DNA from: Monoglobus sp964617455 | GTDB lineage: Bacteria > Bacillota > Clostridia > Monoglobales > Monoglobaceae | Assembly (NCBI GenBank): GCA_964617455.1 | Contig: CAZTYF010000021.1 | Location: 1-30,926, forward strand | Direction of reading: 5' to 3' | DNA: 30,926 nucleotides | Shown: positions 22,538 to 30,439 of the stretch, piece by piece | How the letters are laid out: each line of letters starts with the position of its first letter | Numbering within the stretch: position 1 is the first letter of the stretch | Position numbers and translations under genes: made by a program | Notes under the pieces: generated by a model | Seen by the model: the letters and a program-made list of their open reading frames with translations, nothing else | The model's database searches: none | Told to the model about the DNA's origin: nothing

Positions 22538-23131
22538 CTATTCAAACTCTATGGCATACTCATTCGGCTCAAACAGACCACTGATTTGAGAAGTTATAAG
22601 AGTTCTGGCATTTTCAACGGCTCTTGTCAGCAGACCGTTTTCCGTGGCAGCGTCCTCTGCCTTTTGTTTAAGATCCGAGATGCTCAAATTCATATCCTCA
22701 AAAGTAAAAGCATTGAACGGATTGTTATTCTCGTCGTATACATTAAGGCTGTCATAGTTAATATCGGAGGACAGTATTTTTGCCTCCGGCAGGGTGCATT
22801 TTATTTTTTTGGTTATGGTGTTCACATCTACCGCAATTTCAGAAAAGTCAAATCCCGCTTTTATTACGCCGTCATAGCTGTATATAACCTTGCTGGCCGT
22901 CAGCGGGATTTCAAATCCGAATACCTCCCGCTTGGGTTTTTCGGTATTCTGAACCAAGGTGTAGCAATAATCTGCCGTGGCTAATTCTCCGATATCATTT
23001 ATTGAATTTTTTATAATTATGGTGTCATTCTTTACGGTTCCGTCGGAAAGACCCGTAAAACAAAAATAAGCCATAACCACAACCGCCGCCACAAGGACAA
23101 TAATACCGATTCTTTTAAGTATCTTAATCAT
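22538..23131 (-). CDS. DUF4230-like membrane-anchored protein
   Basis: This 197-residue protein has one N-terminal hydrophobic segment (about 7-27, 'IGIIVLVAAVVVMAYFCF'), then an extracytoplasmic domain. Features such as 'IGELATADYCYTLVQ', 'IYSYDGVIKAGFDFSEI' and the terminal 'ENARTLITSQISGLFEPNEY' match DUF4230, a family of unknown function. GGGAG lies about 9 nt before the ATG. It has its own promoter and terminator, so it is monocistronic. Confidence 0.72.
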   Translation of the reverse strand: MIKILKRIGIIVLVAAVVVMAYFCFTGLSDGTVKNDTIIIKNSINDIGELATADYCYTLVQNTEKPKREVFGFEIPLTASKVIYSYDGVIKAGFDFSEIAVDVNTITKKIKCTLPEAKILSSDINYDSLNVYDENNNPFNAFTFEDMNLSISDLKQKAEDAATENGLLTRAVENARTLITSQISGLFEPNEYAIEFE

Positions 23132-23204
23132 TTTTTAGTCTCCCTTCAACGATACCAAAGTTAATGTCAAAGTATAAGATAGGACATTAAAATCTTTCGC
23201 TCTC

Positions 23205-23234
23205 ATTATAACCCACACTTTTGCGTTCTGTCAA
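23205..23234 (-). promoter_or_regulatory. Promoter of the DUF4230-like gene
   Basis: Minus-strand TTGACA (23234-23229), 18-bp spacer and TATAAT (23210-23205). The leader is about 65 nt. Confidence 0.75.
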
Positions 23235-23292
23235 CCGTTTTTCGGATTTTCTTTTTTCATATACAAAATTTGGCGGGTAGAATCGAAAAAAG

Positions 23293-23313
23293 ACACCCCC
23301 GATAAAGAGGTGT
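23293..23313 (-). terminator. Orphan minus-strand terminator
   Basis: Arms 23293-23299 and 23307-23313 form a 7-bp stem on the minus strand (one G-U wobble), followed by CTTTTTT. No minus-strand gene lies upstream, so it may end an unseen antisense or small RNA. On the plus strand its right arm is the ribosome site of a tiny frame. Confidence 0.5.
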
Positions 23314-23320
23314 GCAATCA

Positions 23321-23371
23321 ATGAAACTAAATGATGAGAAAAGCTCTGAGGTATTTGACATAAAACCGTGA
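23321..23371 (+). CDS. Possible 16-residue peptide
   Basis: ATG 23321 lies 8 nt after GAGGTG and reads MKLNDEKSSEVFDIKP before TGA. The good spacing is the only support; no promoter is obvious. The ribosome site is the right arm of the hairpin at 23293-23313, so it could be sequestered. It may be a remnant of a longer gene start. Confidence 0.25.
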   Translation: MKLNDEKSSEVFDIKP

Positions 23372-23404
23372 AATATTATGGAAGCAAGTTAGATATTTTA
23401 TGTA

Positions 23405-23433
23405 TTGTAAATTCGGTGCAGGTGTGATATAAT
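23405..23433 (+). promoter_or_regulatory. Promoter of the cysteine desulfurase gene
   Basis: TTGTAA (23405-23410), 17-bp spacer and TATAAT (23428-23433) with a TGTG-A extended -10. The leader is about 90 nt, AT-rich, with a repeated GATTAATCA-like segment (near 23477-23493). Confidence 0.65.
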
Positions 23434-23529
23434 GATGATGATAAGAGAACGGAGCTTTTTGCTAAAATAAATTATGATTAATCAAGATTAATCAGATAAA
23501 TATATTATAATTTTCGTGAGGATTTGCCT

Positions 23530-24654
23530 ATGAACTCGCATATATATGCAGACAATGCTGCGACAACCAAGCTGGATGAGGCGGCTTTTGAGGCGATGCT
23601 GCCTTTCCTTACAGAGGAATATGGCAATGCATCCCAGCCTTATGCCTTTGCTCGGAGACCGAAAAAGGCTTTGGCTCGGGCAAGAGAAACCATTGCCGAA
23701 TGCATCGGAGCTCTGCCGGATGAAATATATTTCACGTCCGGAGGCACAGAGAGCGACAATTGGGCAATCAAAAGCTCGGCTGTAATGAATCCAAATAAAA
23801 AAGAGACGGTAACATCGGCGTTTGAACATCACGCCGTGCTGAATTCCTGCGCCGCTATGGAACGCCTCGGATACCCGATTGTTTATTTGCGCCCCACAAA
23901 TGACGGCTATATCACGCCCGCTGATTTAAATGATCATGTTACCGGCAACACGGGACTTGTATCTGTGATGTTCGCCAACAATGAAATAGGCACAATTCAA
24001 CCAATAGAACAACTCTGTGAAGTTGCGCACAGTTTCGGCGTCCTTTTTCACACGGATGCCGTCCAAGCTGTGGGGCATATTCCCCTTGATGTACACAAGC
24101 TTGGTGTGGATTTTCTCTCTGCTTCCGGGCACAAGTTTAACGGTCCCAAGGGTGTGGGCTTTCTCTTTATCAGGAAAGGAATCAACCTCATATCTTATGC
24201 GGACGGAGGGGCCCAGGAACGGGCCCATCGTGCCGGAACCGAAAATGTGGCGGCAATTGCGGGAATGGCAGCTGCCCTCAAGACGAATTGCGACGGGGTT
24301 GAACAAAACGAAAAACATATTTCAAAATTGGAAGGACGAATTATATCAAGACTCAACGAATCGGGAGTTGTTTATAAGCGTAATGGCGGGGTAAACAGAC
24401 TGCCGGGTCTTATGAGTCTGTCCTTCCCCGGCAAAGAAGGCGAAGCCATTCTTCATCGTATGGATCTTGCGGGTATAAGCATATCCACCGGCTCCGCCTG
24501 TGACGGAGAAAACACGAAAACGTCTCATGTATTGCAAGCAATAGGCCTTGATGAATTTATAGCCAAAGGTACTGTTCGCATATCCTTGGGAAAATCCAAC
24601 ACAATGGAAGAAGCCGAAAAAATAGCCGCAGCGCTGGTGAAGATAGTGGGATAG
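23530..24654 (+). CDS. Cysteine desulfurase, NifS/IscS family
   Basis: This 374-residue PLP enzyme takes sulfur from cysteine as a protein persulfide for Fe-S clusters or tRNA thiolation. 'YADNAATT' begins the fold. Lys202 in 'SASGHKFNGPKG' binds PLP. Cys324 in 'STGSACDGENTKTSHVL' is the persulfide carrier in the long-loop (class I) layout. ATG 23530 has GAGG 8 nt upstream. It is monocistronic here, with no iscU, thiI or mnmA neighbour, so its sulfur acceptor cannot be told. It converges on the membrane protein gene after it, with only 25 bp between. Confidence 0.95.
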   Translation: MNSHIYADNAATTKLDEAAFEAMLPFLTEEYGNASQPYAFARRPKKALARARETIAECIGALPDEIYFTSGGTESDNWAIKSSAVMNPNKKETVTSAFEHHAVLNSCAAMERLGYPIVYLRPTNDGYITPADLNDHVTGNTGLVSVMFANNEIGTIQPIEQLCEVAHSFGVLFHTDAVQAVGHIPLDVHKLGVDFLSASGHKFNGPKGVGFLFIRKGINLISYADGGAQERAHRAGTENVAAIAGMAAALKTNCDGVEQNEKHISKLEGRIISRLNESGVVYKRNGGVNRLPGLMSLSFPGKEGEAILHRMDLAGISISTGSACDGENTKTSHVLQAIGLDEFIAKGTVRISLGKSNTMEEAEKIAAALVKIVG

Positions 24655-24679
24655 TGACAGAACCTCTCCGCATTGGAGA

Positions 24680-25240
24680 TTAATCGTCGATGGTTTTGTA
24701 TGCTTCGTCTTTGGATAAGAATTTCAAGGAATTGGCAACCATTTCTATTCCGAGGAGCACCAAATGTTCTCTGATTTTTTCAAAGGGGTCGTATATCAAA
24801 AGTATGGAAATGGTCAATTCAAACAGGGCATGGAGAAGTTCCAAAAGATATTTGTTTTTGTGGATTTTGTTATACAACACCACTTCAAGGCCTTTTGTCC
24901 CCTTTCTGAGTCCCGAAATACCCCAGATAATCGCTATGAAAGGAATGGCGTTGCTGCCTTGGAATAATATGGATATTCCCAAGATAATCGACACAATGTT
25001 TTTGGAACTTTCCATGGTGTCCAAGGACTTATACTCTTTTTGAAGTATATTGAAAACAAGGGCGATACCCGAAGTCAATATCATTGCCGATCCGATTATC
25101 ATTGGCAATATATTTGTGAGCCTGCTTGAACAGATGATGTTTATCAAACCTATTATTACGAAAATTAGTGCATTCAGCAGTGCAATTCTCGTATTTTTGT
25201 CGGCTTTTCTTTTTTTATTTTCTCCCAAGATATTTTCCAT
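24680..25240 (-). CDS. DUF308-like integral membrane protein
   Basis: This 186-residue protein has a charged N-terminus (NKKRKADKNTR) and about six hydrophobic segments, the first near residues 20-40 and the last near 155-172. The arrangement of paired helices with 'GISILFQG' and 'GISGLRKG' resembles DUF308/HdeD-type proteins, whose function is mostly unknown. GGAGG lies 7 nt before the ATG. No strong promoter was found, and no operon partner is seen. Confidence 0.6.
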   Translation of the reverse strand: MENILGENKKRKADKNTRIALLNALIFVIIGLINIICSSRLTNILPMIIGSAMILTSGIALVFNILQKEYKSLDTMESSKNIVSIILGISILFQGSNAIPFIAIIWGISGLRKGTKGLEVVLYNKIHKNKYLLELLHALFELTISILLIYDPFEKIREHLVLLGIEMVANSLKFLSKDEAYKTIDD

Positions 25241-25284
25241 TTCTTCGCCTCCGTATAATTAATTTCGTCGCAGTTAGAATAGAA

Positions 25285-25316
25285 ACGGACACAAAAGACG
25301 AAACTTCTGTGCCCGT
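25285..25316 (-). terminator. Terminator of the stalk-protein gene
   Basis: Thirteen-bp arms (25285-25297 and 25304-25316) pair fully on the minus strand with two G-U wobbles, followed by TTCTATTC. It lies just after the stop of the gene at 25352-26236. Confidence 0.65.
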
Positions 25317-25351
25317 TTTGTTCGGCATATTATTGGTGTACCGCAGTATTA

Positions 25352-26236
25352 TTATTCACTGAAAGGCGCAAACAATATGGCGTCCTCAAGACCGTTTATT
25401 TCATCCTCGCATTCCTGTTTTGAAACATCTTCTCCGTTAATACTGTAGTCACCTGCGGAGCCTGATTCCGAATACTCGATTTGGTATACGGACTCAAATT
25501 CACCGTCCTTGCAGTCAAGGACATTAATATCAGCCTCTGCGCCGTCGGAGTCCGAATCGGCTTTCACTTCAACCAAATATGCTCTGTTATTATGAGAGAT
25601 GACAAAATATCTGTAGGAGTTTCGAGATGCCTCTCCGGCTTTTGCCAACAATTTGGTTATGGAATCGCTTTCGTTTATGTCCCAAACGGAAATGCATTCG
25701 GCAGAATCGGAATTTTGCTCGTCCGACGACTCGCCGCTTGAATATATTATCAACTCAAGCTCGTCATCTCCGTCAATATCGGCGTATTTGCTGCTTATGA
25801 GTTTGTTTGAATATGCGGTCGAGGTTTTATCGTCTTCGATTGATTCACGGGGATCCGATTGGGTCATAACGGTGGCGTTTTCAAAATCATTTGACTTAAA
25901 ATCCTCAAATATTTCGTTTCGCTCCTCATCTTCTGTTTTTTCGGGCTCAACCGTTGGAGTGTCGGCAGGCGTCGGATTCGGAGCTGCGCTTGGAGCCTGA
26001 ACGGTATCAATCAAAATGGTATCATCTTTGAAGTCTACGGTAAACCCGCCTACCGCATCGGCTATGTCCCGAAGTTTAAAATACGTTCTGTCGTCGATGT
26101 TATAACCTTCTATTTTTTTCTCTTCACCGTTCACCTTAATCGGGAACCGATTGTCAACCACATTACCTACCGCGAACCCTCCGATGGCGGTCCCCAAAAC
26201 AGCTCCGATAACGATTCCGGTTATCAGTTTTTTCAT
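25352..26236 (-). CDS. Secreted or anchored protein with copper-amine-oxidase-N-like stalk domain
   Basis: This 294-residue protein starts with a Gly/Ala-rich hydrophobic segment (about 3-27), a signal peptide or anchor. Residues about 32-75 ('IKVNGEEKKIEGYNIDDRTYFKLRDIADAVGG', read in two halves) match the copper amine oxidase N-terminal (stalk) domain used widely in Clostridia. A Pro-rich spacer follows. The C-terminal half is very acidic and contains 'YADIDGDDELELIIYS', a calcium-type motif of FG-GAP-like repeats. AAGGAG precedes the ATG. Its function is unknown; it probably acts at the cell surface. Confidence 0.72.
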   Translation of the reverse strand: MKKLITGIVIGAVLGTAIGGFAVGNVVDNRFPIKVNGEEKKIEGYNIDDRTYFKLRDIADAVGGFTVDFKDDTILIDTVQAPSAAPNPTPADTPTVEPEKTEDEERNEIFEDFKSNDFENATVMTQSDPRESIEDDKTSTAYSNKLISSKYADIDGDDELELIIYSSGESSDEQNSDSAECISVWDINESDSITKLLAKAGEASRNSYRYFVISHNNRAYLVEVKADSDSDGAEADINVLDCKDGEFESVYQIEYSESGSAGDYSINGEDVSKQECEDEINGLEDAILFAPFSE

Positions 26237-26290
26237 TCTTCATCGCTCCTTAAATCCTTAGATTATTTGAATTTTTCTCAGTCTATTGTA

Positions 26291-26319
26291 AATATATCAC
26301 AAGAACGTGGTTATTGCAA
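26291..26319 (-). promoter_or_regulatory. Promoter of the stalk-protein gene
   Basis: Minus-strand TTGCAA (26319-26314), 17-bp spacer and TATATT (26296-26291) with a TGTG-A extended -10. The leader is about 50 nt. Confidence 0.65.
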
Positions 26320-26402
26320 GAAAAATTTGAATGTTTCCGTATTTTACTCAAAAAATCGCCCGAAATATTGAGATATATTAAAAAAATAACCCATTCGATA
26401 TG

Positions 26403-26431
26403 TTGACAATGCCACTTGGTTGTGCTACAAT
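26403..26431 (+). promoter_or_regulatory. Promoter of htpG
   Basis: TTGACA (26403-26408), 17-bp spacer and TACAAT (26426-26431). No CIRCE element (TTAGCACTC inverted repeat) is present near it, so HrcA control is not indicated. Confidence 0.75.
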
Positions 26432-26455
26432 TTTATCATCGTATCAGGGGGCGTT

Positions 26456-26474
26456 GGGCGGTTTTCCACCGCCC
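26456..26474 (+). promoter_or_regulatory. GC-rich hairpin in the htpG leader
   Basis: GGGCGGT (26456-26462) and ACCGCCC (26468-26474) form a 7-bp stem with a 5-nt loop, followed by GTTTTG. It sits about 20 nt into the transcript. It may stabilise the 5' end or act as a weak attenuator. Confidence 0.5.
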
Positions 26475-26560
26475 GTTTTGATTGGAAAGAGTTCCGATTC
26501 GGGATTCACATCAAAACATGGTTCGCCCCATTGCCTGTTGTTCGAAAGGAGATAAGATTA

Positions 26561-28456
26561 ATGGCAAAAAAACAATTCAAAACCGAAAGCAAAAAACTGA
26601 TGGATCTGATGATTAACTCAATCTACACCAACAAGGAAATCTTTCTGAGGGAACTTATCAGCAACGCCAGTGACGCTATCGACAAACTCTATTTCAAAAG
26701 TCTTACCGACAACTCGGTTTCTCTTTCAAGAGATGATTTTGAGATTCTTGTCACATTCGACAAGGATGCAAGAATTATCAAGGTATCCGACAACGGAATC
26801 GGAATGACCCGGGAAGAATTGGAGAATAATCTCGGCACCATTGCCCGCAGCGGCAGCCTTGACTTTAAAGCCGAGAATGATATTGGCGATAAGATCGATA
26901 TTATCGGACAGTTTGGTGTGGGATTTTATTCCGCATTTATGGTTTCATCCGATGTGACGGTCAAAAGCCGTGCATTCGGTTCGGACGAGGCGTGGATATG
27001 GGAAAGTTCAGGCGCCGATGGCTATACTGTTACCCAAACCCAAAAGGATTCTGTTGGAACGGAAATCACTATGACGGTAAAGCCCGATACGGAGGAGGAA
27101 CAATACAGCGAGTTCTTGGATGAATATCGTCTTTCCGGGATAATTAAGAAATACAGCGATTATGTTCGTTATCCTATCAAAATGTATCGGGAAAAAACTC
27201 GGGAAAAAGAAAGACCGGAGGATGCGGGGGATGATTATAAGCCGGAGTATGAAACATATACCGAGCTTGAAACCATAAATAGCATGATACCTCTGTGGAA
27301 GAGACCCAAAAAGGATGTTACCGACGAAGAATACAGTAACTTCTATAAGGACAGATTTACGGATTATTCGGATCCTGCCCGCGTAATATACACAACCACA
27401 GAAGGCGCCATATCATATAATGCCCTTATGTTCATCCCTTCGAGAACTCCCTATGACTATTATACAAGAGAGTACGAAAAAGGCCTCCAGCTCTATACCT
27501 CCGGTGTTATGATTATGGACAAATGCTCCGATCTTTTGCCCGACTTCTTCGGATTTGTGAAGGGTGTGGTTGACAGTCAGGATTTATCCCTCAACATTTC
27601 CCGCGAAACATTGCAGCAGGACAGACAACTGAAAATTATCCGCAAGAATCTTGAAAAGAAAATCAAAAATGAACTTAAGACCATGTTGACGGATGAGCGA
27701 GAGGAATACGAAAAGTTTTGGCAAAATTTTGGCAGACAGATAAAATTCGGCTGCTATAATGAATTCGGACAAAACGCCGATTTCTTAAAGGATTTGCTTC
27801 TGTTCTATTCTGCACGGGAGAAAAAGCTTGTTACACTCGACGAATATGTGGCGGCTATGAAGGACGGGCAAAAATATATCTACTATGCGGCAGGGGATGC
27901 AGTTGACAGACTTGCCAAGCTCCCTGCGGCTCAGACCGTTTTGAACAAAGACTGTGACCTTTTGCTCCTTGCCGAGGATGTGGATGAGTTCTGTCTGCAA
28001 GTGCTCAGGGAGTATAACGAAAAAGAGTTTAAGAACATAAACAGCGGTGATTTGGAGTTGGAAACGGAAGAGGAAAAAGAAGCTGCCGACAAAGCGGGGG
28101 AGGAAAGTCGTGAACTTCTAGACGGAATTAAAGAGGCCTTGGAAGGCAAGGTCAAGGATGTAAAGATTTCCACTCGTCTCACGGACCATCCGGTTTGCAT
28201 AACAGCCGAAGGACCGATTTCCATCGAAATGGAAAAAGTTTTGGCTTCCATGCCCGGAGATGCAAGTGAAAAGCCGGTCAGCGACAAAGTGTTGGAGCTC
28301 AATGCCAACCATCCCGTTTTTGAAAAATTAAAATCGGCAGATAAGGATACTCTGAAAAAGTATGCGGAAATTCTCTACAGTCAGGCTCGTCTGATTGAGG
28401 GCCTTCCCCTTGAAGACCCAATCGAATACACTAAGTTGGTATGCGAGCTGTTCTGA
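26561..28456 (+). CDS. htpG: Molecular chaperone HtpG (Hsp90)
   Basis: This 631-residue ATP-dependent cytoplasmic chaperone has the N-terminal GHKL ATPase domain with 'LISNASDAIDKL', 'VSDNGIGM' and 'GQFGVGFYSAFMV'. The middle domain contains 'GVVDSQDLSLNISRETLQQ', including the catalytic-loop Arg. The C-terminal dimerisation domain follows an acidic linker. Length is typical. ATG 26561 has AAAGGAG 8 nt upstream; the longer frame from 26420 overlaps the promoter. The next gene starts 46 nt after its stop on the same strand. Confidence 0.97.
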   Translation: MAKKQFKTESKKLMDLMINSIYTNKEIFLRELISNASDAIDKLYFKSLTDNSVSLSRDDFEILVTFDKDARIIKVSDNGIGMTREELENNLGTIARSGSLDFKAENDIGDKIDIIGQFGVGFYSAFMVSSDVTVKSRAFGSDEAWIWESSGADGYTVTQTQKDSVGTEITMTVKPDTEEEQYSEFLDEYRLSGIIKKYSDYVRYPIKMYREKTREKERPEDAGDDYKPEYETYTELETINSMIPLWKRPKKDVTDEEYSNFYKDRFTDYSDPARVIYTTTEGAISYNALMFIPSRTPYDYYTREYEKGLQLYTSGVMIMDKCSDLLPDFFGFVKGVVDSQDLSLNISRETLQQDRQLKIIRKNLEKKIKNELKTMLTDEREEYEKFWQNFGRQIKFGCYNEFGQNADFLKDLLLFYSAREKKLVTLDEYVAAMKDGQKYIYYAAGDAVDRLAKLPAAQTVLNKDCDLLLLAEDVDEFCLQVLREYNEKEFKNINSGDLELETEEEKEAADKAGEESRELLDGIKEALEGKVKDVKISTRLTDHPVCITAEGPISIEMEKVLASMPGDASEKPVSDKVLELNANHPVFEKLKSADKDTLKKYAEILYSQARLIEGLPLEDPIEYTKLVCELF

Positions 28457-28502
28457 GCCTGAATTTAGCTATTTCGAGCCGGGTGTCGATGAGGGAAAAA
28501 CA

Positions 28503-29627
28503 ATGATTTTATCAAATATAAAAACTCCCTGTTACATATTCGACGAGGGAGCGCTTGTTCACAACTTGGAAATACTGAGCGCCGTTCAAAAATCGAGCGG
28601 CGCAAAAGTTTTGCTTGCTCAAAAGGCTTTTTCAATGTATACTTTTTATCCTCTAATCGGGAAATATCTAACCGGCACGGCAGCCGCATCTCTCAATGAA
28701 GCAAGGCTTGGACACGAAGAAATGAAAGGTGGAGAGACTCACATTTACTCTCCCGCATACAGTGTGACAGACTTTGATGAAATCGAAAAAATTTGTGATT
28801 ATGTGGTGTTTAACTCTTTCGCCCAATGGGAGCGATTTGGGAGGAGAGGAGGAAGCATTCACAGAGGAATTCGTATTAATCCGGAGTATTCCGAAATCTC
28901 GGTGAATATGTATAATCCCTGTTATGAAGGATCCCGCTTGGGGGTCCGTATTTCGGATTTTCCCGACCATCTTCCGGAGGGAATTGACGGATTTCATTTC
29001 CATACCATGTGCGAACAGAATGCCGATGTACTTTGGCGCACAGTTTTGGAGGTTGACAGAAAATTCGGGAAGTACCTAAGTTTGCCCCAAATCAAATGGA
29101 TAAACTTTGGTGGCGGCCAGCACATCACAAAGGACGGATATGATATGGAAACTCTTGTAAAATCCGTCAAATATATGAAGGATAAATATGACCTGACTGT
29201 CTATTTGGAGCCCGGAGAAGCTATTGCTCTAAATGCCGGATACTTTGTGACACGTGTTATGGACATCGTCAACAACGGAATCTCCATTGCGGTGGTTGAT
29301 GCCTCTGCGGCCTGCCATATGCCCGATGTTTTGGAAATGCCTTATCGTCCGCCTCTCTTTGGGAGCGGCAATCCGGGCGAGAAGGATTACACCTATCGCC
29401 TCGGCGGTCCCACCTGTCTTGCGGGGGATATAATCGGCGACTACTCCTTTGATGAACCTCTCAAAATCGGAGATGTTCTTGTATTCGGAGATATGGCGAT
29501 TTATACAACCGTAAAAAACAATACATTCAACGGAATAAATTTGCCTGCCATATATATACGAAGGCAAAACGGTTACATGGAACTCTACAAGGAATTTGGC
29601 TATGAGGACTTTAAACGAAGACTGTAG
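28503..29627 (+). CDS. nspC: Carboxynorspermidine/carboxyspermidine decarboxylase
   Basis: This 374-residue PLP enzyme decarboxylates carboxynorspermidine or carboxyspermidine, the last step of the alternative polyamine route. Lys41 in 'LLAQKAFSMY' binds PLP; 'INFGGGQHIT' binds its phosphate; 'GGPTCLAGDIIGDY' carries the catalytic Cys. The fold is a TIM barrel plus C-terminal beta domain of the alanine-racemase/group IV decarboxylase class. ATG 28503 has GAGGG 7 nt upstream. The usual partner, carboxynorspermidine dehydrogenase, is not in the window. It sits between htpG and a Fe-S protein and is probably transcribed with them. Confidence 0.95.
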   Translation: MILSNIKTPCYIFDEGALVHNLEILSAVQKSSGAKVLLAQKAFSMYTFYPLIGKYLTGTAAASLNEARLGHEEMKGGETHIYSPAYSVTDFDEIEKICDYVVFNSFAQWERFGRRGGSIHRGIRINPEYSEISVNMYNPCYEGSRLGVRISDFPDHLPEGIDGFHFHTMCEQNADVLWRTVLEVDRKFGKYLSLPQIKWINFGGGQHITKDGYDMETLVKSVKYMKDKYDLTVYLEPGEAIALNAGYFVTRVMDIVNNGISIAVVDASAACHMPDVLEMPYRPPLFGSGNPGEKDYTYRLGGPTCLAGDIIGDYSFDEPLKIGDVLVFGDMAIYTTVKNNTFNGINLPAIYIRRQNGYMELYKEFGYEDFKRRL

Positions 29628-29679
29628 GAATTTGATTCGGACAGTTTAAAGGCGGGATTGACTCGATATTGTAATTAAT

Positions 29680-30348
29680 ATGACAAATATACAAACCGAA
29701 ATTTTCGATTATCTAATCAAAAATGGTGCAGAGCAGGTTGGATTTTGTGATTTGCGATGCGGAGAGCAGGGTGAAAATGAGTTTGGAATGACTTATGCCG
29801 TTTCATACACGGTGCCCCTGTCGGATGCTGTTGCGGATGGTATCACTGATGACGGGCCCACTCATACATACTTTCATCATTACAGAACGGTAAATGCCCT
29901 TATAGACCGCAATTCTTTGATGGTAGGACTTATATTGGGGCGCAGCGGATACAGATATGTTCCGATTCCCGCATCTCAATCGGTGAACGGTTTGAAGGGG
30001 ATATTTTCTCACAAATATGCTGCTGTTTTATCCGGCCTCGGTTATGTGGGGAAAAGCGGACTTTTAATATCAAAGAAAAGCGGCCCTCGGGTTAGGTTGG
30101 GAACAATACTCACCGATTGTCCCGAATTTGAGCTAAATGCCCGAGTTCTCGAGTGTGAATGCGGGGAGTGTAGTTTGTGTGTGAAGGCATGCCCGGCAAT
30201 GGCCATTTTCGGCGAAGCCCCAAGTCTCGGCCCACCGAGAGATAATATAATCGATGCCGAAGCTTGCAGCAGGCATATGAAAACCGCATATCAAAAAATC
30301 GGCCGCGGCGCCGTTTGCGGAATTTGCATGAAGGTATGTCCTAAATAA
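29680..30348 (+). CDS. QueG-like 4Fe-4S cluster protein (short)
   Basis: This 222-residue protein has two ferredoxin-type Cys groups: Cys159/161/164/167/171 ('CECGECSLCVKACP') and Cys213/216/220 ('CGICMKVCP'). Residues 108-147 ('HKYAAVLSGLGYVGKSGLL', then 'RVRLGTILTDCP') match the epoxyqueuosine reductase QueG pattern. It lacks part of the QueG N-terminal cobalamin-binding domain and the C-terminal HEAT-like region, so it is a short relative rather than true QueG. Such proteins are common in anaerobes and poorly studied. The ATG has no good ribosome site. It follows nspC by 52 nt on the same strand. Confidence 0.85.
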   Translation: MTNIQTEIFDYLIKNGAEQVGFCDLRCGEQGENEFGMTYAVSYTVPLSDAVADGITDDGPTHTYFHHYRTVNALIDRNSLMVGLILGRSGYRYVPIPASQSVNGLKGIFSHKYAAVLSGLGYVGKSGLLISKKSGPRVRLGTILTDCPEFELNARVLECECGECSLCVKACPAMAIFGEAPSLGPPRDNIIDAEACSRHMKTAYQKIGRGAVCGICMKVCPK

Positions 30349-30392
30349 TATTGGTCACCTTTTCCGCAAATGAGGATAACTTTTGTTAAAAG

Positions 30393-30420
30393 CACGGCCC
30401 TCCGATTTTGGAGAGCCGTG
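30393..30420 (-). terminator. Terminator of the right-edge secreted protein gene
   Basis: Arms 30393-30403 and 30410-30420 form an 11-bp stem with one G-U wobble on the minus strand, followed by CTTTTAAC. On the plus strand it could also stop the htpG-nspC transcript, less well. Confidence 0.75.
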
Positions 30421-30439
30421 TAAATTTATACCGTTTTAT

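Noticed and set aside
26403..26560. CIRCE/HrcA operator before htpG
   Set aside because: No TTAGCACTC-N9-GAGTGCTAA or near match occurs in the leader or promoter.
26420..26560. Extended N-terminus of HtpG
   Set aside because: The extension starts inside the promoter and the true start at 26561 has an ideal ribosome site and the conserved family beginning.
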